Shown: positions 28,554 through 39,932, numbered from the stretch's first letter. The stretch: DNA of 64,000 bases from Marinococcus luteus (GCF_900106595.1 NZ_FNNC01000001.1:186001-250000), one strand, 5' to 3'. Notes: a model not told the origin generated them from the sequence alone. Made by a program: numbers and translations.

Positions 28554-31500
28554 GTGCAGACCGACCGTCACATCCAACAGGAACGTTTTGAGTTGCTACT
28601 CGAGCAGATTGGCATGCCGGAAGAAGAAACCAACCGTTATTTTACAGAAGGCCGCCTCGAAAAGCTTGTGATTCATAAAGAACAGAAGCAGTGGCATTTT
28701 CACCTGACGCTTGCAGCGCCGCTGCCGTTTACGGTATATGCGCTGCTGAAAGAAAAACTGCAGTCCGCGTTTGAAAGCATTGCCGCTGTTGATTTTACGC
28801 TTCATTACGAAGAAGGCACGACTGTTCCGGTGGACGCGATCCCGGACTACTGGCCGCTGATTATGCAGAAGCTTGAAGGCTATGACCCCCACCTGCGCAT
28901 GAGGCTGAACGGAGGAGCGCCGTTTTTGCGGGAGGGGGAGCTGATTTTCCCGTGTAAAAGCGATATTGAAATGAATTCGCTCGGGCCGAAGCTGCAGCAG
29001 GCGATGAACGATGTCCTGCCGCTGTTCGGGCTGCCGGCTGCCGCCTTTACGATGGAAGCCAAAACGAGCGATGAAGAAAAGGAACAGTTCGAAGAAAAGA
29101 AAAAGCAGGAAGAACACTCCAAAGTAATTGAAGCGATGATGGAGCGCAAGAAAAAGGAAACCGAAGCCGACTCCAAGCGTGCGTCCCAGTCGATTCAGAT
29201 CGGTTATCCGATCAAGGACGAAGCCGTGCCGCTTAAAGATATCCGCGAAGAAGAGCGCCGCATTACGGTGGAAGGCTACATTTTTGAAGCGGAAACGAAG
29301 GAGCTCCGCAGCGGCCGGACGCTGTTAACGTTTAAAATTACCGACTACACCGATTCGATTATGATCAAAATGTTCTCCAAGGATAAAGAACAGGTGCCGC
29401 TGCTTGAAGCGGTGCAGAAAGGCATCTGGGTAAAGGCCCGGGGCGGCGTCCAGGACGATACGTTCGTCCGGGACCTGGTCATGATCGCAAACGACGTGAT
29501 CCAGGTGCAGGGAGCGTCCAAAACCGACGACGCCGAAGAGAAGCGCGTCGAGCTGCACGCCCACACGAATATGAGTCAGATGGATGCGACGGTTTCCGCC
29601 GGGGAATACGTGGCCCGGGCAGCCGAATGGGGCCACCCGGCGGTCACCATCACGGACCACGGCGTCGTGCAGTCGTTTCCGGAAGCATACAATGCCGGCA
29701 AAAAGCACGATATTAAGGTGCTGTACGGCATGGAGGCGAACCTCGTAGATGACGGCGTTCCGATCGCATACAACGAGGCGGACGTGGATCTTGAAACAGG
29801 AACCTATGTCGTCTTTGACGTGGAAACGACCGGCTTATCAGTCGTGTACGACTCCATCATCGAGCTCGCAGCGGTGAAGGTAAAAGACGGCGAGATTATC
29901 GACCGGTTTGAACGCTTTTCAAACCCGCATGAAAACCTGACCGACACCATTATTAACCTGACCGGCATCACAGATGACATGCTCGTCGATGCGCCGGAAA
30001 TTGAACCGGTGCTTGAAGATTTCTACGCCTTTTCCAAGGATTCGGTGCTTGTCGCCCATAACGCAAGCTTTGACATGGGCTTTCTCCGGGAGGGATACAA
30101 AAAAATCGGTAAAACGGCAGACATGCCGGTAATCGATACGCTCGAATTCGGCCGCTTTTTGTATCCGAATTTAAAAAACCACCGGCTGAATACGCTCTGT
30201 AAAACGTTTGATATCGAACTCGTAAGCCATCACCGGGCGATATACGATGCGGAAGCGACCGGGTACCTGCTTTGGAAAATGATGAAGGATGCGCTCGCTC
30301 AGGACATCACGAACCATAAACAGCTGAACGATAACATGGGCCAGTCCGGCTTTCACCGGCTGCGCCCGTCGCACTGCACGCTGATCGCCCAGACGCAGGA
30401 AGGGCTGAAAAACCTGTATCACCTCGTCACGCTTTCGCATCTGGAGTATTTTTTCCGCACGCCGAGAATCCCGCGTTCGAAGCTGCAGAAGTACCGCGAA
30501 GGCATACTCGTCGGCTCGGCGTGTGACAAAGGCGAAGTGTTTGAAACGATGATGCAGAAGTCGGAGGATGAAGCGAAAAAAGCCGCTGAATTTTACGACT
30601 ACCTCGAGGTGCAGCCGCCGGAAAACTATGCGCACCTGGTGGAAAAGGAGCTTCTGAAAAGCCACGACGACGTTAAGGATGTGATTCAGAAAATCATCCG
30701 CACCGGGGAGGAACTGAACCTCCCGGTCGTTGCCACCGGTAACGCCCACTACATGGATGAGCACGACTACAACTACCGGCAGATTCTGATTGCGTCGCAG
30801 GGCGGGGCGAACCCGCTGAACAACCAGACGCTTCCGCAGGTGCATTTCCGCACAACCGGGGAAATGCTCTCCTGCTTTGATTTTCTGGATGACCGTACCG
30901 CAGAAAAGATTGTAGTGGAAAACACCCAGGCAATTGCAGACCAGGTGGAAACGATCCACCCGGTGCCGAGCGACCTGTATACGCCAAACATCGAAGGCTC
31001 GGATAAAGAAATACGGGAAATGTGCTACCGCCGGGCGGAGAGCATTTACGGCTCCCCGATACCGGAGCTTGTGAAAACCAGGCTTGATAAAGAGCTCGAC
31101 AGCATCATCGGCAACGGTTTTGATGTCATCTACCTGATTTCGCAGAAGCTCGTAAAAAAATCCCTCGAGGACGGCTATCTTGTCGGCTCGCGTGGCTCGG
31201 TCGGCTCATCGTTTGTTGCCACGATGACAGAAATTACCGAAGTAAACCCGTTGCCGCCGCATTACGTTTGTCCGGAATGCAGGCAGTCGACGTTTTTTGA
31301 CGACGGCTCGGTCGGCTCCGGATTCGACCTTCCGGATAAGCTGTGCGACAGCTGCGGCGTGGACATGATTAAAGACGGCCACGATATCCCGTTTGAAACG
31401 TTTCTCGGATTCAAAGGCGATAAAGTGCCCGATATTGACCTGAACTTCTCCGGCGACTATCAGCCGCGGGCCCATAATTACACGAAAGAACTGTTCGGCG

Positions 31501-32849
31501 AGGAAAAAGTGTATCGGGCAGGAACAATCGGTACCGTGGCGGACAAAACGGCGTACGGATTTGTGAAGGGCTATCAGAGCGACCACGAGCTGCATCTGCG
31601 CGGAGCGGAGATCGACCGGCTCGTCAGCGGGTGTACCGGTGTTAAACGGACGACCGGGCAGCACCCGGGCGGAATTATCGTCGTCCCGGATGAGTATGAC
31701 ATTCACGATTTCTGTCCGATTCAGTTTCCGGCAGACGACAAAACGTCGGAATGGAAAACGACGCACTTTGACTTTCATTCCATCCACGATAACCTGCTGA
31801 AGCTTGATATTCTCGGCCACGATGACCCGACAGTCATACGCATGCTTCAGGATTTAAGCGGCATTGATCCGCAGACGATTCCGACCGATGACGCGGAAGT
31901 CATGAAAATCTTCGGCGGCCCGGAAGTGCTCGGTGTGACGCCGGAGCAGATTAACTGCAAAACGGGAACGTACGGCATTCCAGAGTTCGGCACCCGGTTT
32001 GTGCGCCAGATGCTTGAAGACACGAAGCCGTCCACGTTTTCCGAGCTGGTTCAGATTTCCGGGCTTTCCCACGGCGCGGACGTCTGGGTCGGAAACGCCC
32101 AAGAGCTGATTCAGAACGGCACATGCGAACTGAAGGACGTTATCGGCTGCCGGGACGACATTATGGTGTATTTGATCTATAAAGGCATCGAGCATTCGCT
32201 CGCCTTTAAAATCATGGAATTCGTCCGTAAGGGACGCGGCCTTGATCCGGAATGGATTGAAGAAATGAAAAACCACGGCGTACCGGAGTGGTACATCCAG
32301 TCGTGCCTGAAAATTAAATATATGTTCCCGAAAGCGCACGCCACTGCCTACGTGCTGATGGCAGTCCGGATTGCCTACTTTAAAGTGCACCATCCGATCC
32401 TGTTTTATGCAGCGTACTTTACGGTCCGGGCGGACGACTTTGATCTGCCGACGATGATCAACGGCAGCACCTCGATCCGCGCGAAGCTTGATGAAATTCA
32501 GGCGAAGGGCTTTGACGCCTCTCCGAAGGAAAAAAGCCTTGTGACCGTGCTGGAGCTTGCGCTTGAAATGACCGAGCGGGGCTACCGTTTCCAGAAGGTG
32601 GACCTGTACCGTTCGGAAGCAAGTGAATTTGTCGTCGACGGCGACCAGCTGATTCCGCCGTTCAACGCTCTTGAAGGCGTAGGGACGAACGCAGCGGTCA
32701 ACGTGGTGAAAGCGCGCGCCAATGGAGAATTTTTATCCAAGGAAGACCTGCAGCAGCGCAGCAAGGCAACCAAAACAGTGATCGAGCACCTCGACCTGCA
32801 CGGATGCCTCGACGGCCTGCCGGATACAAACCAACTTTCTCTGTTCTAA
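28554..32849 (+). CDS. polC: DNA polymerase III alpha subunit, PolC type
   Basis: Main replicative polymerase of low-GC Gram-positive bacteria. 1431 residues starting at GTG 28554. Domain order: N-terminal region, OB fold (about 235-315), PHP domain beginning [13 protein letters not shown] (about 332), an inserted DEDDh 3'-5' exonuclease FDVETTGL (about 420-427), the zinc motif CPECRQS...LCDSCG (about 905-930), and the catalytic [12 protein letters not shown] (about 959-970). Intact over the full length. The gap before it holds a short GAGGG/CCCTC hairpin and TAAAAT (28513) but no convincing -35. Confidence 0.98.
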   Translation: MQTDRHIQQERFELLLEQIGMPEEETNRYFTEGRLEKLVIHKEQKQWHFHLTLAAPLPFTVYALLKEKLQSAFESIAAVDFTLHYEEGTTVPVDAIPDYWPLIMQKLEGYDPHLRMRLNGGAPFLREGELIFPCKSDIEMNSLGPKLQQAMNDVLPLFGLPAAAFTMEAKTSDEEKEQFEEKKKQEEHSKVIEAMMERKKKETEADSKRASQSIQIGYPIKDEAVPLKDIREEERRITVEGYIFEAETKELRSGRTLLTFKITDYTDSIMIKMFSKDKEQVPLLEAVQKGIWVKARGGVQDDTFVRDLVMIANDVIQVQGASKTDDAEEKRVELHAHTNMSQMDATVSAGEYVARAAEWGHPAVTITDHGVVQSFPEAYNAGKKHDIKVLYGMEANLVDDGVPIAYNEADVDLETGTYVVFDVETTGLSVVYDSIIELAAVKVKDGEIIDRFERFSNPHENLTDTIINLTGITDDMLVDAPEIEPVLEDFYAFSKDSVLVAHNASFDMGFLREGYKKIGKTADMPVIDTLEFGRFLYPNLKNHRLNTLCKTFDIELVSHHRAIYDAEATGYLLWKMMKDALAQDITNHKQLNDNMGQSGFHRLRPSHCTLIAQTQEGLKNLYHLVTLSHLEYFFRTPRIPRSKLQKYREGILVGSACDKGEVFETMMQKSEDEAKKAAEFYDYLEVQPPENYAHLVEKELLKSHDDVKDVIQKIIRTGEELNLPVVATGNAHYMDEHDYNYRQILIASQGGANPLNNQTLPQVHFRTTGEMLSCFDFLDDRTAEKIVVENTQAIADQVETIHPVPSDLYTPNIEGSDKEIREMCYRRAESIYGSPIPELVKTRLDKELDSIIGNGFDVIYLISQKLVKKSLEDGYLVGSRGSVGSSFVATMTEITEVNPLPPHYVCPECRQSTFFDDGSVGSGFDLPDKLCDSCGVDMIKDGHDIPFETFLGFKGDKVPDIDLNFSGDYQPRAHNYTKELFGEEKVYRAGTIGTVADKTAYGFVKGYQSDHELHLRGAEIDRLVSGCTGVKRTTGQHPGGIIVVPDEYDIHDFCPIQFPADDKTSEWKTTHFDFHSIHDNLLKLDILGHDDPTVIRMLQDLSGIDPQTIPTDDAEVMKIFGGPEVLGVTPEQINCKTGTYGIPEFGTRFVRQMLEDTKPSTFSELVQISGLSHGADVWVGNAQELIQNGTCELKDVIGCRDDIMVYLIYKGIEHSLAFKIMEFVRKGRGLDPEWIEEMKNHGVPEWYIQSCLKIKYMFPKAHATAYVLMAVRIAYFKVHHPILFYAAYFTVRADDFDLPTMINGSTSIRAKLDEIQAKGFDASPKEKSLVTVLELALEMTERGYRFQKVDLYRSEASEFVVDGDQLIPPFNALEGVGTNAAVNVVKARANGEFLSKEDLQQRSKATKTVIEHLDLHGCLDGLPDTNQLSLF

Positions 32850-32862
32850 ACAGCAGCGAGAC

Positions 32863-32891
32863 TTGCGAAAATGCACAAATCGTGCTATGAT
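32863..32891 (+). promoter_or_regulatory. Promoter of the rimP-nusA-infB operon
   Basis: TTGCGA (32863-32868), 17 bp, TATGAT (32886-32891) with extended -10 TGC. It lies upstream of a strong hairpin, so the transcript has a leader of about 140 bases. Confidence 0.72.
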
Positions 32892-32921
32892 AATGGGCAG
32901 TGAGAGGTATATCGAGACGGC

Positions 32922-32949
32922 GAAAGAGTGGGTGGATACCCACTCTTTC
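32922..32949 (+). terminator. Leader terminator/attenuator upstream of rimP
   Basis: A perfect 12-bp stem GAAAGAGTGGGT / ACCCACTCTTTC with a four-base loop begins about 25 bases after the expected start of transcription. The downstream run is poor (ATTTATGG), as in NusA-dependent terminators. In B. subtilis NusA represses its own operon through such a leader terminator. See findings. Confidence 0.65.
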
Positions 32950-33038
32950 ATTTATGGTTGAAGCTTTCTGCATAAAATAAACTATATACTATCATTGGAA
33001 GAAATGAAGATGATGACAAAGCAGCAGGGAGGTACGTA

Positions 33039-33509
33039 ATGAAAGAAAGTATTAAAGACCTCGCAGCACGTCTGGCGCGGCCGATTGCTGAAGAACTGGA
33101 CCTGGAACTCGTGGATACAGAATATAAGAAAGAAGGAAAAAACTGGTACCTTCGGGTATTTGTGGACAGCCCCTCCGGTGTGCATCTTGAAGACTGCGGA
33201 CGGGTGAGCGAACGGCTGAGTGAACAGCTCGACGAAATGGACCCTGTCCAGGAGGCTTATTATCTGGAGGTTTCTTCGCCGGGCGCGGAGCGTCCGCTGA
33301 ATAACGAAGCAGATATCCGACGTTCAGTCGGAAAAAACGTGTACATTACCACGTATGAACCCGTTGAAGGAGAAAAAGCGTTCGAAGGAAAGCTGAGTGA
33401 CTTCAAAGACGGAGAGCTTTTGATTTCCACCAAACAGAAACAGACGGAACGCACGGTGCATGTACCGTACAGTAAAGTAGCTAAAGCAAGGCTCGCCATC
33501 ATTTTTTAA
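33039..33509 (+). CDS. rimP: Ribosome maturation factor RimP
   Basis: Needed for 30S maturation. 156 residues; N-terminal domain with LARPIAEELDLELVDTEYKK and GRVSERLSEQLD, then the SSPGAERPL motif and a small C-terminal SH3-like domain. First gene of the operon that continues with nusA. ATG 33039 follows AGGGAGG. Confidence 0.96.
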   Translation: MKESIKDLAARLARPIAEELDLELVDTEYKKEGKNWYLRVFVDSPSGVHLEDCGRVSERLSEQLDEMDPVQEAYYLEVSSPGAERPLNNEADIRRSVGKNVYITTYEPVEGEKAFEGKLSDFKDGELLISTKQKQTERTVHVPYSKVAKARLAIIF

Positions 33510-33549
33510 CGGTGCGGCGGGCATCGAGAAAAAGGAGGATCTGAATTCC

Positions 33550-34665
33550 ATGAATGCAGACTTTATGGAAGCATTGGACGTACTGGAAAATGACAAGGGT
33601 ATCGATAAAGAAATAGTGCTCGAAGCAATCGAGGCCGCGTTGATTTCCGCCTACAAGCGAAACTTCAACCAGGCGCAGAACGTCCGGGTGGACGTCAACC
33701 GTGATACCGGATCGATTCACGTATTTGCCCGCAAAGAAGTGGTTGAAGAGGTATTTGATCCACGGCTTGAAATCTCTCAGGAGGAAGCGCAAGCGATCAG
33801 CCCGTCGTACGAGCTCGACGACGTAGTGGAAATGGAAGTCACCCCGAAAAACTTCGGGCGCATCGCTGCGCAGACGGCGAAGCAGGTCGTGACCCAGCGC
33901 GTGCGCGAAGCTGAGCGCGGCATTATCTATTCCGATTTTATCGACCGCGAAGAAGATATTATGACCGGCATCGTGCAGCGTCAGGACCACCGCTTTATCT
34001 ACGTGGACCTCGGGAAAGTAGAGGCGCTGCTGCCGCAGAGTGAACAGATGCAGAATGAAACGTACAATCATAACGACCGTCTGAAAGCATACATCACCAA
34101 AGTGGAAAAAACGACCAAGGGACCGCAGATCGTTATTTCCCGTACGCATCCGGGCTTGTTGAAGCGGCTGTTTGAGCTGGAGGTGCCGGAGATTTATGAC
34201 GGCACGGTGGAAATTATTTCAGTGGCACGGGAAGCGGGCGACCGCTCGAAAATTTCGGTGTATGCTGACGATCCGGAAGTGGATCCGGTCGGTTCCTGCG
34301 TAGGCCCGAACGGCCAGCGCGTGCAGACGATCGTGAAAGAGCTGAAGGGCGAAAAGATCGACATCGTGCAGTGGTCAGATAATCCGGTGGAGTACGTGGC
34401 CAACTCGCTTAGCCCGGCGAAAGCCCTTGATGTTCAGGTAAATGAAGAGGAAAAAAGCACGCTTGTGGTGGTGCCGGACTACCAGCTTTCCCTGGCTATC
34501 GGCAAGCGCGGGCAGAACGCCCGCCTGGCCGCCAAGCTCACCGGCTGGAAGATCGACATTAAAAGTGAAACCGAAGCCGAAGACCTCGGTATCTTCTCGC
34601 CGGAGGATGCGGAAGAGATCCCGGTGACAAGCACAAGCATTGATTTAGACACAGAAGATTTGTAA
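33550..34665 (+). CDS. nusA: Transcription termination/antitermination factor NusA
   Basis: Binds RNA polymerase and nascent RNA to control pausing and termination. 371 residues: N-terminal polymerase-binding domain (1-130), S1 domain (about 135-200), and two KH domains, the second with [20 protein letters not shown]. It lacks the C-terminal acidic repeats of E. coli NusA, as is normal for Bacillota. ATG 33550 follows AAAGGAGG. rnpM follows 18 bases later. Confidence 0.98.
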   Translation: MNADFMEALDVLENDKGIDKEIVLEAIEAALISAYKRNFNQAQNVRVDVNRDTGSIHVFARKEVVEEVFDPRLEISQEEAQAISPSYELDDVVEMEVTPKNFGRIAAQTAKQVVTQRVREAERGIIYSDFIDREEDIMTGIVQRQDHRFIYVDLGKVEALLPQSEQMQNETYNHNDRLKAYITKVEKTTKGPQIVISRTHPGLLKRLFELEVPEIYDGTVEIISVAREAGDRSKISVYADDPEVDPVGSCVGPNGQRVQTIVKELKGEKIDIVQWSDNPVEYVANSLSPAKALDVQVNEEEKSTLVVVPDYQLSLAIGKRGQNARLAAKLTGWKIDIKSETEAEDLGIFSPEDAEEIPVTSTSIDLDTEDL

Positions 34666-34683
34666 AAATGAGGGTGAACGGCT

Positions 34684-34959
34684 ATGGTTAAAAAAATTCC
34701 CATGAGAAAATGCATTATTACTGGAGAAGAAAAGCCCAAGAAAGAGTTGGTGCGAGTCGTTCGGGACCCGGATAACACCGTTTTTGTCGACCGCTCCGGC
34801 AAAAAGAACGGCCGGGGCGCGTATTTAACAGACAGTGACGATGTGTTTTTACAGGCGAAAGCAAAGGATTCGCTGAGCCGCCATCTGAAGGTGAAAGTCT
34901 CAAACGAAGACTATGACCGTCTCCTCGAAGAGCGCAGAGGCGCGGCTCATGAACGATAA
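34684..34959 (+). CDS. rnpM: RNase P modulator RnpM (YlxR)
   Basis: A 91-residue YlxR-family protein. B. subtilis YlxR binds the RNA part of RNase P and modulates its activity, hence RnpM. The motifs [20 protein letters not shown] and GRGAYL are conserved. It overlaps the ylxQ start by 11 bases. Standard neighbour of nusA and infB. Confidence 0.95.
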   Translation: MVKKIPMRKCIITGEEKPKKELVRVVRDPDNTVFVDRSGKKNGRGAYLTDSDDVFLQAKAKDSLSRHLKVKVSNEDYDRLLEERRGAAHER

Positions 34960-35260
34960 AGCATTGTCCTTTCTCGGACTTGCCGCGCGGGCAGGAGAGC
35001 TGAAAAGCGGCGATGACACCGTTCTTAAAACCGTGCAGACCAAAAAAGCACAGCTGGTCATCGTCGCCGGAGATGCTTCTGCCAATACGATTAAAAAGTT
35101 CACGGATAAAACGGACTTTTATTCATGCCCTTTTCGTGTTGCCGGCACGAAAGCCGACCTCGGCGCGGCAATTGGAAAAGAATCAAGAACTATTTTATCC
35201 GTCACAGAACGCGGTTTTGCCAAAAAGCTGATAAAATTGATAGATGAAGAAATAAATTAA
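34949..35260 (+). CDS. ylxQ: Ribosomal protein L7Ae-like protein YlxQ
   Basis: A 103-residue L7Ae/L30e-family protein, predicted to bind K-turn RNA. The start is ATG 34949, inside the end of rnpM; an in-frame codon at 34913 is less likely. LSFLGLAARAGELKSGDD and VIVAGDASANTIKKF fit the family. It ends 72 bases before infB, in the same frame. Its target RNA is unknown. Confidence 0.93.
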   Translation: MNDKALSFLGLAARAGELKSGDDTVLKTVQTKKAQLVIVAGDASANTIKKFTDKTDFYSCPFRVAGTKADLGAAIGKESRTILSVTERGFAKKLIKLIDEEIN

Positions 35261-35332
35261 GAAGGACGTGTAGATGGACGAAAAACGAACAATATTCAGG
35301 AACGATATCTTTGGAAGGAAAGTGATGTCACT

Positions 35333-37198
35333 ATGAGTAAAGTGAGAAGCAATAAAACAAGAAACACCCAGGGAAACAGAGGTCCGAGCAAGAAAAAGAC
35401 CACCCAGAAACGCCCGGGCGGCGGCCGTAAAGAGCAGCAGGCCACACCGGAAAAAATCACGTTTGCCGGCAGTCTTTCCGTCGGGGAACTGGCAGATAAG
35501 CTGAACAAGGAAAGCTCTGAAATCATCAAAAAATTGATGAATCTCGGCGTGATGGCGACCATCAACGAAACGCTCGAGGCAGAAACCATTGAACTGATCG
35601 CCACGGATTACGGCGTAGCGGTGGAGCAGGAAGAAGTGGTGGATGAACTCGATATCGATAACTATGTCGAGCAGGACGATCCTGCAAAGCTGCAGGAACG
35701 CCCGCCGGTAGTAACCATTATGGGACACGTCGACCACGGCAAAACGACACTTCTCGACTCCATCCGCCACACGAAGGTAACCTCCGGGGAAGCCGGCGGC
35801 ATTACCCAGCACATCGGTGCCTATCAGGTGGAAGAAAACAACAAGCTGATTACCTTCCTCGATACGCCTGGCCACGCAGCATTTACGACCATGCGTGCGC
35901 GCGGTGCTGAAGTAACTGATATTACGATTCTGGTTGTCGCGGCTGATGACGGTGTCATGCCGCAGACAAGAGAAGCCATCAACCACGCCAAGGCGGCCGA
36001 GGTGCCAATCATTGTCGCGGTAAACAAAATGGACAAGGAAGGCGCGAACCCTGACCGGGTGATGCAGGAACTGATGGAATTTCAGTTAGTGCCGGAATCT
36101 TACGGCGGGGACACGATCTTTGTGAACCTTTCTGCAATTAACGGGGAAGGCATCGATGAGCTGCTTGAAATGATTCTGCTCGTTGCTGAAGTGGAAGACT
36201 TCAAAGCGAACCCGGACAAACGGGCGCGCGGCAGCGTCGTAGAAGCAGAGCTTGATAAAGGACGCGGCCCGGTTGCCACTCTGCTCGTTCAAAACGGTAC
36301 GCTGCATGTCGGCGAGCCGATTGTAGTCGGCAACGCCTTTGGCCGGATCCGGGCAATGGTGGATGATCTCGGGCGCCAGGTGAAAAGCGCAGGGCCGTCC
36401 AAGCCGGTGGAAATTATCGGCCTGAACGATGTGCCTCAGGCAGGCGACCCGTTTGTCGTCTTTGAAGAAGAGAAAAAAGCCCGCCAGATTGCCGACGCGC
36501 GTAAGAGCCGGGCAAAGGACGCCGAGCGTGCCCAAACCTCGAAGATCAACCTGGACGATCTGTTCAGTCAGATTCAGGAAAACGACATGAAAGAGATCAA
36601 TGTGATCGTCAAAGCAGATGTTCAGGGCTCTGTTGAAGCGCTTCGCGGATCACTTGAAAAAATAGAAGTGGAAGGCTGCAAAATCAATATCGTACACGCC
36701 GGTGCCGGAGCGATTGCAGAATCAGACGTTATCCTCGCTTCGGCCTCCAACGCGATCATTATCGGCTTTAACGTCCGTCCGGACGTAAACGCCAAGCGTA
36801 CGGCAGATGCAGAAAATGTGGATCTTCGTCTCCACCAGGTTATCTACAATGCGATTGAAGAAATTGAAACAGCCATGAAAGGCATGCTCGACCCAGTCTA
36901 TGAAGAGCGCGTGCTCGGACAGGTTGAGGTGCGCCAGTTGTTTAAAGTTTCCCGCGTTGGTACAATTGCCGGAAGCTATGTGCTCGAAGGCAAAATCACC
37001 CGGAACTCCAAAGTGCGTGTCGTGCGCGATGGCGTTGTGATTTTCGACGGCGGCATTAAGGATCTGAAGCGTTATAAAGACGATGCCAAGGAAGTTGCAG
37101 CCGGCTACGAGTGCGGTGTGACCCTTGAAAACTTTAACGACCTTAAAGAAGGCGACATTATGGAGCCGTATATCATGGAGGAAGTTAAACGCACATGA
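35333..37198 (+). CDS. infB: Translation initiation factor IF-2 (short form)
   Basis: GTPase that places initiator tRNA on the 30S subunit. 621 residues. A basic linker (1-40) leads into one IF2_N module (about 45-90), then the G domain [25 protein letters not shown], and domains II-IV. The B. subtilis IF2-alpha form has about 95 more N-terminal residues with a second IF2_N-type module. Here the frame upstream of ATG 35333 has no start codon back to the ylxQ stop, so only a beta-like form can be made. Stop overlaps ylxP (ATGA). Confidence 0.97.
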   Translation: MSKVRSNKTRNTQGNRGPSKKKTTQKRPGGGRKEQQATPEKITFAGSLSVGELADKLNKESSEIIKKLMNLGVMATINETLEAETIELIATDYGVAVEQEEVVDELDIDNYVEQDDPAKLQERPPVVTIMGHVDHGKTTLLDSIRHTKVTSGEAGGITQHIGAYQVEENNKLITFLDTPGHAAFTTMRARGAEVTDITILVVAADDGVMPQTREAINHAKAAEVPIIVAVNKMDKEGANPDRVMQELMEFQLVPESYGGDTIFVNLSAINGEGIDELLEMILLVAEVEDFKANPDKRARGSVVEAELDKGRGPVATLLVQNGTLHVGEPIVVGNAFGRIRAMVDDLGRQVKSAGPSKPVEIIGLNDVPQAGDPFVVFEEEKKARQIADARKSRAKDAERAQTSKINLDDLFSQIQENDMKEINVIVKADVQGSVEALRGSLEKIEVEGCKINIVHAGAGAIAESDVILASASNAIIIGFNVRPDVNAKRTADAENVDLRLHQVIYNAIEEIETAMKGMLDPVYEERVLGQVEVRQLFKVSRVGTIAGSYVLEGKITRNSKVRVVRDGVVIFDGGIKDLKRYKDDAKEVAAGYECGVTLENFNDLKEGDIMEPYIMEEVKRT

Positions 37199-37470
37199 TC
37201 GGCGTGGTCCATGTAGAGTGCATGCTTTATGAAGCGAGTCACTTAAAGCAGAAACGGGCGGTGCTTCAGAGCGTAAAAACAAAGCTGAAGCAGCGCAATC
37301 TCTCCGTGGCGGAAACGGATTACCAGGAGCTTTGGCAGCGGGCAGCTCTTTCGATCGTCACCGTGCATAACGAAAAGGCCGGGGCGGAAAAAGAGCTGCA
37401 GCGTGCCATTCATATGATTGAAAGTTATACGGAATGGGAAATAACCTCCGTACACTATGAATGGTTATAG
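37195..37470 (+). CDS. ylxP: YlxP family protein (DUF503)
   Basis: A 91-residue DUF503 protein always found between infB and rbfA in Bacillales; its start overlaps the infB stop by four bases. The ferredoxin-like pattern with [20 protein letters not shown] and a C-terminal beta strand is typical. Function is unknown; context suggests a role near the ribosome. The rbfA gene begins 11 bases later. Confidence 0.92.
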   Translation: MIGVVHVECMLYEASHLKQKRAVLQSVKTKLKQRNLSVAETDYQELWQRAALSIVTVHNEKAGAEKELQRAIHMIESYTEWEITSVHYEWL

Positions 37471-37481
37471 GAGGAACAGTG

Positions 37482-37832
37482 ATGGCTAATATACGTGCTC
37501 AGCGTGTAGGAGAGCAGATTAAAAAAGAAGTATCAGATATTTTTTCGCGCGGAATCAAAGATCCGCGGGTGCAGTTTGTGACGGTGACCGACGTAGAGGT
37601 GACTGGGGATCTGCAGCAGGCAACAATCTTTATAACGGTTCTCGGAGAAGAAAAAGACAAAGAGGAAGCGTTTCAGGGCCTCGAAAAAGCCCGGGGATTC
37701 ATCCGCAGTGAAATCGGAAAACGAATCCAGCTTCGCAAAACGCCGGAAATCTTCTTTTCTTTCGATGAATCGATCGAATACGGCAACCGCATTGAATCGC
37801 TTCTGCGCGATTTGAATGAGCGGGAGAAGTAG
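37482..37832 (+). CDS. rbfA: Ribosome-binding factor A
   Basis: Cold-shock factor for 16S rRNA 5' end maturation. 116 residues, KH-like fold; [31 protein letters not shown] and [14 protein letters not shown] are conserved. ATG 37482 follows ATAGGAGGAAC; the frame opens at 37461 but inside ylxP. A hairpin follows, probably the main end of the rimP operon. Confidence 0.97.
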   Translation: MANIRAQRVGEQIKKEVSDIFSRGIKDPRVQFVTVTDVEVTGDLQQATIFITVLGEEKDKEEAFQGLEKARGFIRSEIGKRIQLRKTPEIFFSFDESIEYGNRIESLLRDLNEREK

Positions 37833-37839
37833 AAGAAAG

Positions 37840-37889
37840 AAGCTGTTTTAAAGTTGGAAAAGCTGTGCTGACTTTGAAACAGCTTTTCC
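37840..37889 (+). terminator. Hairpin after rbfA, probable terminator
   Basis: AAGCTGTTT (37840-37848) pairs with AAACAGCTT (37877-37885), extended by AAAGT/ACTTT, then TTTCCT. The T-run is short. Confidence 0.65.
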
Positions 37890-37931
37890 TATGTATATGA
37901 ATTCTGTAACGGAAGTGAGCGAAACAGCCCT

Positions 37932-38834
37932 ATGATTGATGGAATCATTCCTTTGTGGAAAGAAGCAGGGGTTACGTCCCATGATTGTGTAGTGCGTGCA
38001 CGCCGGCTGCTGAAAACAAAAAAAGTCGGCCATTCCGGCACGCTTGATCCATCGGTGACCGGGGTGCTCCCGCTTTGTGTCGGAAAAGCCACCAAAGTGG
38101 TGGATTACCTGCACGAAGCTCCCAAAGCATATGAAGGAATCATCACTCTCGGGAAAACAACGACGACTGAAGATGCCGACGGGGAACCGGTGGCAGTTCT
38201 TCCGGTGGAAAAGGCTCCGGCAAAGCAGCGCATCGAAGCAGCGCTTGAAGCGCTGACCGGTACGGTGACCCAGGTGCCGCCGATGTATTCAGCCGTCAAA
38301 GTCCGGGGACGCAAGCTGTATGAGTACGCCCGCGAAGGCATAGAGGTCGAGCGCCCTGTGCGCGAAGCCCAAATTTATGATTTCCGGCTGCTTGGGATGG
38401 ATGCGGCTCCGCAGGACGGAGAGTTTTCCTTTAAAGTGCATGTAAGCTGCAGCAAAGGAACCTACGTGCGCACCCTGGCCGTCGACGCCGGGGAGAAGCT
38501 CGGGTATCCGGCGCACCTGCAGCAGCTCGTCCGGACGGCGTCCGGCGGGTTTGGTCCGGAGCACAGCTCCACATGGGAAGAACTCGAAGCCCTGGTTGCC
38601 GAAGGCCGTCCCGGAGACGCCGTGTACCCTGTGGACTGGGCTGTGGACCATCTTCCCGCGATTACAGTGTCGGAGGAGACGGCAGAGCAGATCAGCCACG
38701 GGCGCGTGCTGCCGGCGGAATGGTTTCAGGAGCAGACGATGGCAGTGAAGGCAGAGAGCGGAAAGCTGCTGGCCGTATATACGGCGCATCCAGATAAGCC
38801 CGGCATTTTCAAACCAAAAACAATGCTTCTTTGA
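37932..38834 (+). CDS. truB: tRNA pseudouridine-55 synthase TruB
   Basis: Makes pseudouridine 55 in the T-loop. 300 residues; catalytic Asp39 in GHSGTLDPSVTGVLPLC, followed by KAYEGIITLGKTT and YARFGI-like YAREGIEVERP. C-terminal PUA-like segment. ATG 37932; GGAAGTGAG lies about 13 bases upstream. Together with trmFO (m5U54) it modifies the T-loop. ribF follows. Confidence 0.97.
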   Translation: MIDGIIPLWKEAGVTSHDCVVRARRLLKTKKVGHSGTLDPSVTGVLPLCVGKATKVVDYLHEAPKAYEGIITLGKTTTTEDADGEPVAVLPVEKAPAKQRIEAALEALTGTVTQVPPMYSAVKVRGRKLYEYAREGIEVERPVREAQIYDFRLLGMDAAPQDGEFSFKVHVSCSKGTYVRTLAVDAGEKLGYPAHLQQLVRTASGGFGPEHSSTWEELEALVAEGRPGDAVYPVDWAVDHLPAITVSEETAEQISHGRVLPAEWFQEQTMAVKAESGKLLAVYTAHPDKPGIFKPKTMLL

Positions 38835-38869
38835 TAGCGTGAATGAAAGAATATCGGCAGGTGAAAATA

Positions 38870-39826
38870 ATGGAAGTTCATCATCTTGTACATCCACATA
38901 CGTTAACGGCTTCGCTCTCAAAACCGAAAGTGATGGCGCTGGGCTACTTCGACGGGGTTCACCGCGGCCACACAGAAGTGATTGAAAAGGCCCGTCAGAC
39001 GGCAGAGGACAGGGGACTGCCGCTCGCTGTCATGACCTTCCATCCGCATCCGAAGGTGGTACTCTCGAAGCAGACGGAAGAAGATATGTTCTATTTAACC
39101 CCGCTGCAGGAAAAGCAGCGCGTGCTCGAATCACTCGGGGTGAAAGAGCTGTACATTGTGCGGTTTGACCAGAATTTTGCGGCCCTCGACCCTCAGGCTT
39201 TTGTTGATGCCTATATTATTGATCTTGGCGTAAAGCACGCGGTGGCTGGATTTGATTTTTCGTACGGTAAGTTCGGGCGCGGCACAATGGAGACGCTCCC
39301 GTATCATTCAAGGGACGTCTTTACATTTTCCACCGTATCCCCATATACCGAAGACGGAGAGAAGGTGAGCTCCACCTGGATCCGCCGGATGGTGGAAGAG
39401 GGGGAAATGGTCAAAGCCGCCCATCTGCTAGGACGCTGGTATACATTTGAAGGCACCGTCGTCGAAGGCGAAAAACGTGGACGGACGATCGGCTTTCCAA
39501 CTGCCAACATTCAGTCTGAAGAGCCGTACCTGCTTCCAAACGACGGTGTGTACGCCGTGCGTGCGCTGATCGATGGCCGCTGGTACCGGGGGATGTGCAA
39601 TATCGGCTACAAGCCGACGTTTCACGACGAACGGGACGGTCCTCCGGAAATTGAAGTTCATCTGTTTGAGTTCAGCGGAGATATTTACGGTAAAACTGTC
39701 CGGATTGAGTGGCGGGACCGGCTGCGCGGGGAAGTGAAATTTCCTTCTCTCGACGCGCTTGTTTCGCAGCTGCATGAGGACAAACGTTCCGCCGAGCAGG
39801 TGCTTCAGCAGGAAATCAGGGACTAA
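38870..39826 (+). CDS. ribF: Bifunctional riboflavin kinase/FAD synthetase
   Basis: Converts riboflavin to FMN and FAD. 318 residues from ATG 38870 (GCAGGTGA upstream; an upstream ATG at 38843 lacks a site). The N-terminal nucleotidyltransferase domain carries GYFDGVHRGH (25-34) and the C-terminal kinase domain GRTIGFPTANI and DGVYAV. Called ribC in B. subtilis. It supplies FAD, which TrmFO uses. Confidence 0.97.
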   Translation: MEVHHLVHPHTLTASLSKPKVMALGYFDGVHRGHTEVIEKARQTAEDRGLPLAVMTFHPHPKVVLSKQTEEDMFYLTPLQEKQRVLESLGVKELYIVRFDQNFAALDPQAFVDAYIIDLGVKHAVAGFDFSYGKFGRGTMETLPYHSRDVFTFSTVSPYTEDGEKVSSTWIRRMVEEGEMVKAAHLLGRWYTFEGTVVEGEKRGRTIGFPTANIQSEEPYLLPNDGVYAVRALIDGRWYRGMCNIGYKPTFHDERDGPPEIEVHLFEFSGDIYGKTVRIEWRDRLRGEVKFPSLDALVSQLHEDKRSAEQVLQQEIRD

Positions 39827-39839
39827 AACCCGTTTTCTC

Positions 39840-39868
39840 TTGCGTTTTTCCTGCTCAAAAGGTAAGAT
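39840..39868 (+). promoter_or_regulatory. Promoter of rpsO
   Basis: TTGCGT (39840-39845), 17 bp, TAAGAT (39863-39868), just after ribF. It produces a leader of about 90 bases. Confidence 0.75.
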
Positions 39869-39882
39869 GGTTGATGTATGGA

Positions 39883-39932
39883 AACCACTTCTTGGCTTGC
39901 ACGCGCCTCCTGCGGCTTGCGAGGAAATGGTT
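39883..39932 (+). promoter_or_regulatory. Probable S15 autoregulatory leader
   Basis: AACCA (39883-39887) pairs with TGGTT (39928-39932), enclosing a GGC...GCC arm and a CCTC...GAGG arm (39906-39924). A small multi-branched leader before rpsO fits S15 feedback control, known in several Bacillota with differing structures. The exact class was not identified. Confidence 0.5.
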
